Assembly (NCBI GenBank): GCA_038326995.1
Contig: JBBQKP010000178.1
Coordinates: 1-6,958 of the forward strand
Direction: 5' to 3'
Length of the DNA: 6,958 nucleotides
From: JBBQKP01 sp038326995
Lineage (GTDB): Bacteria > Planctomycetota > Phycisphaerae > Tepidisphaerales > Tepidisphaeraceae
Shown: in pieces, positions 1 through 5,854 of the stretch
Layout: each line of letters opens with the position of its first letter
How positions within the stretch are numbered: the stretch's first letter is position 1
Made by a program: the position numbers and the translations under genes
Notes under the pieces: generated by a model
Seen by the model: the letters and a program-made list of their open reading frames with translations, nothing else
Told to the model about the DNA's origin: nothing
Databases searched by the model: none

Positions 1-119
1 CGATGAAAGTCTTCTCGGTGCTGAGCAAGCCGGTCGATCTGGCGCTGCTGCTCGAAACCCTCGCCCGAGTGATCCAAAGGCGATACGCGGGTCACTGGCC
101 GACCAGGCTAGTCGAATAG
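1..119 (+). CDS. Response-regulator-like receiver domain, C-terminal end (partial)
   Basis: The reading frame is open from the window edge (first full codon at 3) to a TAG at 117-119, giving 38 visible residues. The visible part contains SVLSKPVDLALLLETLARVI. A hydrophobic strand followed by Lys-Pro and then a leucine-rich amphipathic helix is the usual end of a two-component receiver (CheY-like) domain, where the Lys contacts the phosphorylated Asp. The Met at codon 3-5 is internal to that strand and is not the start; the gene begins outside the window. After the helix there are only about 15 residues, so no DNA-binding output domain follows. The protein is either a stand-alone receiver or has its other domains N-terminal. 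It lies about 95 bases upstream of groES on the same strand. The family call rests on the KP motif and helix pattern only. Confidence 0.6.
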   Translation, partial: MKVFSVLSKPVDLALLLETLARVIQRRYAGHWPTRLVE

Positions 120-130
120 GGCTAGTCGAA
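106..130. repeat. Short tandem duplication over the stop codon of the first gene
   Basis: GGCTAGTCGAA occurs at 106-116 and again at 120-130, a 14-base period with three bases between copies. The first copy encodes the last residues before the TAG at 117-119, and the second lies just after it. It looks like a small slippage duplication at the gene end; no function is evident. Confidence 0.6.
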
Positions 131-200
131 CAGCAGTCTTAAAAATTACAAAATAGTCGTTTCATTTCGTTTCTCATCACATTCACATCTAACTTCATTC

Positions 201-204
201 GGAG
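201..204 (+). promoter_or_regulatory. Ribosome binding site of groES
   Basis: GGAG lies nine bases before the ATG at 214, in an A-rich context. It is the clearest Shine-Dalgarno site on the plus strand and supports this start. The leader from 131 to 200 is AT-rich (an A-rich run at about 140-154 could hold a -10 element), but I could not match a convincing -35/-10 pair, a sigma-32 type promoter or the CIRCE operator TTAGCACTC-N9-GAGTGCTAA. Confidence 0.65.
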
Positions 205-213
205 AAAAATCAC

Positions 214-504
214 ATGGCCAAGCTGCGTCCCCTGGGCGACAAGATCCTCGTCAAGCGTCTCGAAGCCGAGACCAAAACCAAGTCCGGCATCGTCCTTCCC
301 GACAGTGCCAAGGAAAAGCCCAAGCGCGGAACCGTGCTCGCCATCGGCGACGGCAAGCGCCTCGATAACGGCGAGCGCTCAACGTTTACCGTCAAGAAGG
401 GCGACCAGGTTCTCTTCACCAGCTACGCCGGCACTGAGATCAAACTCGACGGCGAAGAAATCATCATCATGTCCGAAGACGACGTGCTGGCGATCGTGGA
501 CTAA
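214..504 (+). CDS. groES: Co-chaperonin GroES (Hsp10/Cpn10)
   Basis: GroES is the heptameric cytoplasmic lid that caps the GroEL cylinder in the ATP-bound state and encloses folding substrates. The product is 96 residues, the normal Cpn10 length. The N-terminal strand LRPLGDKILVKRLEAE leads into the flexible mobile loop at about residues 17-35. This includes Ile26-Val27-Leu28, the hydrophobic tripeptide that docks on the GroEL apical domain. The usual GroES core follows: GTVLAIG at 39-45, KKGDQVLF at 61-68 and a C-terminal SEDDVLAIVD. The ATG is supported by a GGAG nine bases upstream. groEL follows on the same strand 159 bases downstream, the classical order, so the two are probably co-transcribed. 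The roof-loop region (about 46-58, DGKRLDNGERSTF) is charged and hydrophilic, as is common. Identification is secure. Confidence 0.97.
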   Translation: MAKLRPLGDKILVKRLEAETKTKSGIVLPDSAKEKPKRGTVLAIGDGKRLDNGERSTFTVKKGDQVLFTSYAGTEIKLDGEEIIIMSEDDVLAIVD

Positions 505-663
505 CGCAGTTGTAATCGCAGGCCAAAAAGTAAAGGACTGGACAAGCAGCAAAGGTCGTCACAAAGACTTTCTCGTGCATTTCATTCAGCACTTTTACCG
601 CCCTGATTGCCTGAGTATTTTTCTTTCTCAACACATCACTCTCGACTCTCAACTGGAATTCAC
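505..663 (+). other. groES-groEL intercistronic spacer
   Basis: These 159 bases separate the two chaperonin genes, more than is typical for groESL operons, where the gap is usually a few tens of bases. I see no small ORF with a credible start. There is one weak bulged hairpin (551-557 with 566-571, AAAGGTC/GACTTT) and a pyrimidine-rich stretch at about 617-653. No CIRCE operator is present. The ribosome binding site of groEL at the right end is weak: TGGAA at 654-658, about six bases before the ATG. The length leaves room for an internal promoter or mRNA processing site, but none can be assigned by eye. Confidence 0.5.
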
Positions 664-2337
664 ATGGCTGCCAAGAAAATCGCATTCGACCAGGAAGCCC
701 GCGAGGCTATCCGTAAAGGCGTCGCAAAACTCGCTCGCGCCGTTAAAGTTACTCTCGGCCCGTCGGGCCGAAACGTCGTGCTCGAAAAATCCTTCGGCTC
801 GCCGACCGTCACCAAGGACGGCGTAACAGTCGCGAAGGAAATCGAACTCGAAGACCCCTACGAAAACATGGGCGCACAGATGGTCAAGGAAGTCGCCGAG
901 CGAACCAGCAAAGTCGCTGGCGACGGCACGACCACCGCTACCATTTACGCCGAGGCCATTTTCTCCGAGGGCCTGAAGAACATCGCCTCGGGCGCCAACG
1001 CTACTCAGGTTCAGCGCGGCATCACGCTCGCAGTGAACGCGATCGTCGAAGAACTGAAAAAGATTTCACGCCCGGTCTCGGGCTCCAAGGAAATCGCCGT
1101 CGTTGGCACCTGCAGCGCCAACCAGGACGAGCAAATTGGCAAGCTGATTGCCGAGGCGATGGACAAGGTCGGCAAGGACGGCGTCATCACCGTCGAAGAA
1201 GGCAAGTCGCTCGACACCACGATCCAGCTCGTCGAGGGCATGCAGTTCGACAAGGGCTACGCCTCGCCGCATTTCGTCACCAATATGACGACCAGCGAAG
1301 CGATCCTGGAAGACCCGTACATCCTGATTTACGAAAAGAAAATTTCGTCCGCACGTGATTTCGTTCCGGTGCTCAGCAAAGTCGCCGAGGCCGGCAAGAG
1401 TCTGTTGATCATCGCCGAAGACGTCGAGGACGAAGCCCTGGCGACTCTGGTCGTGAACAAGCTGCGTGGCATCCTCAAGGTCGCCGCGGTGAAGGCCCCG
1501 GGCTTTGGCGATCGACGCAAATCGATGCTGGAAGACATCGCCGTGCTGACCGGCGGAACCGCGGTCTTCGAAGAACTGGGTCTGAAGCTCGAGACCGTCG
1601 AAATCGGCCAGCTCGGCCGCGCTAAGAAAGTGCGTATCGACAAGGACAACACCACGATCATCGAAGGCGCCGGAAGCGATAAGGCCATCAAGGGCCGAAT
1701 CGAACAGATCAAGCACGAAATCGACTCGACCTCGAGCGATTATGACAAGGAGAAGCTGCAGGAGCGTCTGGCCAAGCTGGCCGGGGGCGTCGCGCAGATT
1801 CATGTCGGCGCAGCGACAGAAGTCGCGATGAAAGAGAAAAAGGCCCGCGTCGAAGACGCACTGCATGCGTGCCGCGCGGCCGTCGAAGAAGGCATCCTTC
1901 CGGGCGGCGGCGTTGCGGTCATCCGCGCCGCAGCCAAGTGTCTGGACAAGCTCGCCAAGAACGCGGTCAACGACGACCAGAAGGTCGGCATGGAGATCGT
2001 TCGCCGCGCCGTCGAAGCGCCGCTCAAACAGATCAGCGAAAACGCAGGCGTCGACGGTTCAGTCGTCGCGCAGAAGGTCAAGGAAAATCTGGCCGACACC
2101 AACTTCGGCTACAACGCCCTGACACACGTCTACGGCGACTTGATCAAGTCGGGTGTCATCGTTCCGACGAAGGTCGAACGCTGTGCACTCGAGAACGCCG
2201 CGAGCATCGCGGGCTTGCTTCTCACGACCGAAGCAATCATCAGCGAGATCAAGGAAGATAAGCCCGAAGCGCCCGCAGGTGGTGGCGGCGGCATGGGTGG
2301 CATGGGCGGGATGGGTGGCATGGGCGGCATGTACTAA
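664..2337 (+). CDS. groEL: Chaperonin GroEL (Hsp60/Cpn60)
   Basis: GroEL is the ATP-driven double-ring chaperonin of the cytoplasm and works with the GroES encoded just upstream. The start at 664 gives MAAKKIAFDQEAREAI, the family N-terminus; the in-frame ATG at 607 would only add a non-conserved leader. The product is 557 residues. Equatorial ATP-site motifs are intact: LGPSGRN at 31-37, GDGTTT at 86-91 (Asp87), the catalytic Asp398, and the chaperonin signature AAVEEGILPGGG at 405-416. The apical domain (about 191-375) aligns without gaps to E. coli GroEL from memory up to about residue 410. It keeps Tyr199, Phe204, Leu237, Leu259, Val263 and Val264, but position 203 is His (Tyr in E. coli), 200 is Ala (Leu) and 234 is Val (Leu). 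Val500 stands where E. coli has Asp495 of the nucleotide pocket. The inter-ring pair R452/E461 is conservatively K455/D464. The C-terminus is a Gly-Gly-Met tail ending in Tyr, consistent with a main housekeeping GroEL. A strong terminator follows. Confidence 0.98.
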   Translation: MAAKKIAFDQEAREAIRKGVAKLARAVKVTLGPSGRNVVLEKSFGSPTVTKDGVTVAKEIELEDPYENMGAQMVKEVAERTSKVAGDGTTTATIYAEAIFSEGLKNIASGANATQVQRGITLAVNAIVEELKKISRPVSGSKEIAVVGTCSANQDEQIGKLIAEAMDKVGKDGVITVEEGKSLDTTIQLVEGMQFDKGYASPHFVTNMTTSEAILEDPYILIYEKKISSARDFVPVLSKVAEAGKSLLIIAEDVEDEALATLVVNKLRGILKVAAVKAPGFGDRRKSMLEDIAVLTGGTAVFEELGLKLETVEIGQLGRAKKVRIDKDNTTIIEGAGSDKAIKGRIEQIKHEIDSTSSDYDKEKLQERLAKLAGGVAQIHVGAATEVAMKEKKARVEDALHACRAAVEEGILPGGGVAVIRAAAKCLDKLAKNAVNDDQKVGMEIVRRAVEAPLKQISENAGVDGSVVAQKVKENLADTNFGYNALTHVYGDLIKSGVIVPTKVERCALENAASIAGLLLTTEAIISEIKEDKPEAPAGGGGGMGGMGGMGGMGGMY

Positions 2338-2379
2338 AGCCGACCTGCGATCGTTCTGCGATCAATTCGTTCTACAAAT

Positions 2380-2411
2380 AAAAGACCCACGGCTATCGCC
2401 GTGGGTCTTTT
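2380..2411. terminator. Bidirectional intrinsic terminator after groEL
   Basis: AAAAGACCCACGGC (2380-2393) pairs perfectly with GCCGTGGGTCTTTT (2398-2411) around a four-base TATC loop, a 14-bp stem. The GC-rich core is flanked by an A tract on the left and a T tract on the right, so it can act on both strands. It lies 43 bases after the groEL stop. The next gene to the right is on the minus strand and converges on it, so one hairpin can serve both directions. Confidence 0.93.
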
Positions 2412-2750
2412 GCAAGGTTCCAACCGACTGCAGATCGAATCATATAAATCCAAATACTTTCCCACTTGCGATATTGGAGGGAGTCACTCGGTGACGCTTT
2501 TGCTAAAAACTTTCGGTTCTCCGGCGGAAAACTGTATTGCGACCCGCATCAAATGAGTTGCGGACTAAGTAAGCGGGTACTTGCAATTGCCGTTGGGAGC
2601 TCAAGCTGCGGAGTCGCTTGCCGTCCGTCCGAACACGACATTTCATCTTCGATTTCAGGAAGAAAATGTCCTGCCCGACGGGCCAGACATCGGCGGTGGA
2701 TGGCCGACTTCTCATCTGGAAACTCTTCTATAGTGAGTCGTCATGGACTC
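2412..2750. other. Gene-free stretch between groEL and the convergent ATPase gene
   Basis: These 339 bases lie between the terminator and the end of the minus-strand ATPase gene. Open frames here (plus 2466-2801, minus 2503-2715) give low-complexity, Arg/Ser-rich translations with no recognisable motif and no good ribosome binding site. The plus frame also runs into the 3' end of the ATPase gene. Small inverted repeats exist: GTCAC at 2483-2487 with GTGAC at 2491-2495, and GAGTC/GACTC at about 2735-2750. None is followed by a clear T tract. Sampled GC is about 53%, lower than groEL. It could be decayed sequence or hold a small RNA, but I see no positive evidence for either. Confidence 0.55.
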
Positions 2751-3536
2751 CTACGGCTCATTCTTTTCGCATTCCAAATCTCTGGTTTCTCTAATCGCTA
2801 ACAGCTCAGAAAGCGATCGATCGGGATTGACGAGAAATCCTCTGGTGACGCGATAATGCTCGGTTTCTTTGTAAGCGATTTCGCGAATACCCCGAGCGTC
2901 CAACTGGTAAATCAAAGCATCGGGATAGGCCAGGATAATTGGAGAGTGCGTGGCGATGACAAACTGTGCGCCGTCGTGCACAAAATCGTGCAGCAGGGCC
3001 AGGAACGAAAGCTGCCGATTAGGCGATAGTGCAGCCTCCGGCTCATCGAGAAAGTAGAGCCCGTTACCTCGAAACCTGTTTTTGAAAAGTGCGAAAAACG
3101 ACTCGCCGTGCGATTGCTCGTGCAGTGATTTTCCGCCGTATGAATCGATCAGACCATCACCCAGGTGATCGATCTCAGTCGCCACATTGTAAAAACTCTC
3201 TGCGCGAAGGAAGAAGCTATCGCGAGGCGTCGCCTTTTTCGCAAGCGAGATGCATCCATTCAAGGTCGAGTGCGACGGCCGCGTCGCGAAATTGAAATTT
3301 CGACTTCCGCCTTCAGGGTTTAATCCGTACTCGACTGCGATCGCTTCAAGCAGCGTAGACTTGCCCGATCCGTTTTCTCCAACGAGGAACGTGACTTTTG
3401 GGTGGAAAAATAGTTTGGTCAGCCCCTGAAATGCTGGCAGGTTGTACGGATAACAATTCTGATCTGGAACGTGGTTGCGCAACAACTCAAGGTGCGAAAG
3501 ATACGGCCCAGGAGTAGTCTTTCGCTTTCGCGCCAT
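2751..3536 (-). CDS. Stand-alone ABC/SMC-like ATPase, COG3910-type (AAA family)
   Basis: This is a 261-residue soluble ATPase with a complete ABC-type head. Walker A is GENGSGKST at 53-61, preceded by HPKVTFLV. A signature-like QSHGES lies at 141-146. Walker B is GLYFLDEPEAALSP at 159-172 with catalytic Glu165, and the switch histidine is His197 in IATHSPI. The stretch between Walker A and the signature is only about 80 residues and has no coiled coil, so this is a compact head rather than a full SMC/RecF arm. The overall pattern, including the C-terminal HYRVTRGFLVNPDRSLSELL, matches the conserved predicted-ATPase family COG3910 as I remember it. Its cellular role is not established. There are no membrane segments and no TOPRIM or nuclease domain. 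The start is supported by GAAGGA five bases upstream. It is a single gene: groEL converges from one side, and the ABC permease ends 138 bases upstream on the same strand with no partner gene between. Its sampled GC (about 53%) is lower than its neighbours (about 61%), which may mean transfer. Confidence 0.87.
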   Translation of the reverse strand: MARKRKTTPGPYLSHLELLRNHVPDQNCYPYNLPAFQGLTKLFFHPKVTFLVGENGSGKSTLLEAIAVEYGLNPEGGSRNFNFATRPSHSTLNGCISLAKKATPRDSFFLRAESFYNVATEIDHLGDGLIDSYGGKSLHEQSHGESFFALFKNRFRGNGLYFLDEPEAALSPNRQLSFLALLHDFVHDGAQFVIATHSPIILAYPDALIYQLDARGIREIAYKETEHYRVTRGFLVNPDRSLSELLAIRETRDLECEKNEP

Positions 3537-3541
3537 GAATT

Positions 3542-3547
3542 TCCTTC
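3542..3547 (-). promoter_or_regulatory. Ribosome binding site of the COG3910-type ATPase gene
   Basis: Read on the minus strand, GAAGGA is followed by AATTC and then the ATG at 3536. It is the best Shine-Dalgarno site among the minus-strand genes and fixes the start. Further upstream (3548-3674) I see no convincing promoter and no terminator for the permease gene that ends at 3675, so read-through from the transporter operon into this gene is possible. Confidence 0.75.
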
Positions 3548-3674
3548 AGTGTCGCACCGAGCCACGTGCAATGTCCGGCACTAAAATGTTTGTTCAGACT
3601 ATCATTACGTCCGGGGCTACGCGAACTTAGTCGTCAAATGCGCTGTGGGTCTCTCTTTGGTCCTTGAAGAACTA

Positions 3675-5798
3675 CTATCGCGACTGCTTGCGGATCGTCA
3701 TATCAAAATTCTTGACCATGCTGATGTACGCGTAATAAAGCCCGCCCGCATACGCGGCGATCGCGACGGCGGTGGTGACGAAGATGGTCCCGCGCATCGC
3801 CGCGGATTCGGGCGGGTTGATCAGCGCGGTGTTGAGCGACTCGGGCGCAATCAGCATCGAAATGACTGTGAACGGACTGAAGCTCCCCAAGGCGAGCGCG
3901 ATTGGGTTGGAACTGTTGCCGAGCATTCCCCAGCCGCACCACGCCAGGCCGCCGCACACGCCAAGCACGATGCCGACGCTGCTCATAACCGCGAGTACGG
4001 TCGTGCGAAGTGCGAGTGAGAGGTAGATGCCAGTGATGGCCGCGAACGCCGCGACGACAATGAGCAGCGGCGGAAGGAGGATGATCGCCTCGGGCCTGAC
4101 GACAAAATCATTGCCGGTGATTTCAGATTTGATAAATCGCAGCGCGTCCATGGCGATGAACAGTCCACAGCTTGCGACGGGAACGACGATGAGAGGAAGC
4201 ACGTAACTAATCAGGCCGCGCACCTTGCCCCACATGTAATAGCGGCTCGTGATGGGCGTGCACAAAAGCAGGTCGAGCGTGCCGTCTTCTTTTTCGCGCG
4301 TGACAGTGCTTGCGGCGGCGTTGGTGATGATGAGCAAAATCGCGACGGCTTGGAGCAGCACGAGCCCCAGCAGAAACCTCCGGGCCGAGGTCGTCGATAC
4401 TTGCCTGGGAATTTCTGTCAGATCGATCGAGCGGGCGTACTGAACCGTCCCGCGTGTTTGCGTTGCGACATTGGCGATTTCGAACCGGCGATTCAGCTCG
4501 CCTCGTCCCGCGGCCTGCCAGAGCCGATTGCCGTTGGCATCGAACTCATCACGCAAAATTCGGACAGACGTCGCGTCGTCGACCATGAGCGTCGTGCCGC
4601 CCGTGCCGCGTAGCAGCAGTGTGTTGTTCAACGGGTCGAAACTTCCCGCGTCAATGAACCGCGCGGGCGTTCCCGCCTCGGTGGAGTGTGCGACGATCAA
4701 CATCCCAGCAGCGGCGATGCCGATCAGAATAAACCCGTATCGAATAAACACCGACCGCGCGGCCGACGCGTTGGTGCTGCCCTCGCGCCAGGCGATCGGG
4801 TTGTTCCAGACTTCGCGCGGCGTGCGTGTCGAGCTGTTCTTGGCGATTTTGAGTTTTCGAAAAATTCCGTTGATGAACGTCGTCGAGCTCTGGGCGATTC
4901 GCCTGAGCAATACGACCGAAGGCAGCACAAGAATGATGCTGAGAAAGGTCGAGAGCGAAATGAAAAAGCCGACAGGGTTGGTCAGCGCCCACGATATCGG
5001 CCAGCGCGAGAGCGTTGGCGAAAGCTGGCTCGCGGTGGGCGGCGTGAATTTCAGAGGCTCGAGCACGACTTGCAATGCGAGAAGCGGATGAAACGCCGCG
5101 AGCCAGGAGATGTTTGACGGCCCGCCGAGGCCGCCGATCGGGCCGCCGTCGGGCCCGACGCGTGGGATTCGCATCTGTGGAAGCTGGGCCAGCAAATACA
5201 GCCCCACAAGATAGGCGATGTTGAAAAGATAGAAGCTGAAGATCGTTTGCCGCGTGCCGATTTTGAACGTCGCGATGGCGACTGCGAGTGAGCCGGTGAA
5301 GAGCGCGGTGACGAGCGCGATGGTGACGGACTGCACGACGTCGCCGAACGCGACGCCGCCGAATATCTGTGTGATGGAGAAGATCGGCACGCCGCTGAGC
5401 AGCAGCGCGAATACGAAAAAGAGCCTTGAGAAAAGCGACCCGAAGACGATCTGCGCATTAGTGAGCGGCGTCGCCAGAAGCACGTCATAGGTCTGGCTGT
5501 CTTTTTCCTGTGAGATCGCGCCCGCGGTGAAAATCGGCGCGAGCAGCGCGACGAACGCGAGCTGCAGGTAGCTGAGCGTCTGAAAAATTTTCGTCGACGC
5601 GTCGCTTAGTTTCGCCAGATCATTCCCGGCCGACGAGCCGACACCCGCGAGCGAAACCAGCACGATCACCACGAGTGCGCCGAGATAAATACATCGAATG
5701 ATCAGGTCGCGTGTGCGCTTGCTTCCCATGGCCACCACCCGAAGCAGAATCGGGTTGCCGGGAAATAGCCGCCAGAGATAAGTGAGGATGCCGGGCAT
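3675..5798 (-). CDS. ABC-2 type transporter permease with two fused membrane modules
   Basis: This is a 707-residue integral inner-membrane protein, the membrane partner of the ATPase encoded just upstream. It contains two consecutive copies of the ABC-2 (NosY-like) module. Each begins with an amphipathic NP-I-xxR segment (NPILLR at 15-20; NPIAWRE at 333-339). Each also has a cytoplasmic motif between its second and third helices (QEKDSQTYDVLLATPLT at 97-113; REKEDGTLDLLLCTPIT at 501-517). Hydrophobic segments by eye are near 32-53, 76-95, 121-141, 150-178, 184-206 and 270-297 in module one. In module two they are near 350-370, 474-492, 527-549, 568-592, 595-621 and 668-692, so about twelve in all. 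A polar, probably extracytoplasmic domain of about 100 residues (371-472) follows the first helix of module two. The start at 5798 keeps the conserved N-terminal amphipathic segment but has no visible Shine-Dalgarno site. The gene begins 56 bases after the ATPase stop. Usual ABC-2 permeases are 250-400 residues, so this one is about double. Substrate is unknown; the type is usually an exporter. Confidence 0.88.
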   Translation of the reverse strand: MPGILTYLWRLFPGNPILLRVVAMGSKRTRDLIIRCIYLGALVVIVLVSLAGVGSSAGNDLAKLSDASTKIFQTLSYLQLAFVALLAPIFTAGAISQEKDSQTYDVLLATPLTNAQIVFGSLFSRLFFVFALLLSGVPIFSITQIFGGVAFGDVVQSVTIALVTALFTGSLAVAIATFKIGTRQTIFSFYLFNIAYLVGLYLLAQLPQMRIPRVGPDGGPIGGLGGPSNISWLAAFHPLLALQVVLEPLKFTPPTASQLSPTLSRWPISWALTNPVGFFISLSTFLSIILVLPSVVLLRRIAQSSTTFINGIFRKLKIAKNSSTRTPREVWNNPIAWREGSTNASAARSVFIRYGFILIGIAAAGMLIVAHSTEAGTPARFIDAGSFDPLNNTLLLRGTGGTTLMVDDATSVRILRDEFDANGNRLWQAAGRGELNRRFEIANVATQTRGTVQYARSIDLTEIPRQVSTTSARRFLLGLVLLQAVAILLIITNAAASTVTREKEDGTLDLLLCTPITSRYYMWGKVRGLISYVLPLIVVPVASCGLFIAMDALRFIKSEITGNDFVVRPEAIILLPPLLIVVAAFAAITGIYLSLALRTTVLAVMSSVGIVLGVCGGLAWCGWGMLGNSSNPIALALGSFSPFTVISMLIAPESLNTALINPPESAAMRGTIFVTTAVAIAAYAGGLYYAYISMVKNFDMTIRKQSR

Positions 5799-5854
5799 GT
5801 TTTAACGTTCGTACGAAATCGACAGTTTCAATCGACAGCCTATGTCGGATGTTT
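5799..5854. other. Spacer between ABC ATPase and permease genes, with palindrome and repeats
   Basis: This 56-base gap holds a perfect 10-base palindrome TTCGTACGAA (5808-5817) about ten bases upstream of the permease start. Next to it is a direct repeat ATCGACAG (5818-5825 and 5831-5838, 13-base period). A short hairpin CGACA/TGTCG (5833-5837 with 5843-5847) overlaps the second copy. No Shine-Dalgarno is visible before the permease ATG. The elements could be an operator or an mRNA structure that sets ATPase/permease stoichiometry, but palindromes this short also occur by chance. Confidence 0.35.

Noticed and set aside
551..594. Weak hairpins in the groES-groEL gap (AAAGGTC/GACTTT and GTGC/GCAC)
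   Set aside because: Stems are four to six pairs with a bulge or long loop and do not match CIRCE or a terminator; chance pairing is likely.
607..663. Upstream in-frame ATG of groEL adding 19 residues
   Set aside because: The extension is not conserved, while the ATG at 664 gives the exact family N-terminus MAAKKI.
1066..1866. Long minus-strand open frame (266 codons) inside groEL
   Set aside because: It is a shadow of groEL; its translation shows no family motif and groEL is certain in this region.
2345..2363. Short direct repeat CTGCGATC (2345-2352 and 2356-2363) just after groEL
   Set aside because: It is eight bases with no further copies noticed nearby; too short to support a CRISPR, attachment site or mobile-element claim.
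2483..2495. Small hairpin GTCAC-TCG-GTGAC as a possible terminator
   Set aside because: The stem is only five pairs and the following GCTTTTGC is a poor T tract; a far stronger terminator lies at 2380-2411.
2503..2715. Minus-strand 70-codon frame downstream of the COG3910-type ATPase
   Set aside because: It has no motif, no clear ribosome binding site and unlikely composition; chance is the simpler explanation.
2466..2801. Plus-strand 111-codon frame in the gene-free stretch
   Set aside because: The translation is Ser/Arg/Cys-rich and motif-free, and the frame overlaps the end of the ATPase gene on the opposite strand. The GGAGGGAG at about 2476-2483 lies after its ATG and so does not support this start.
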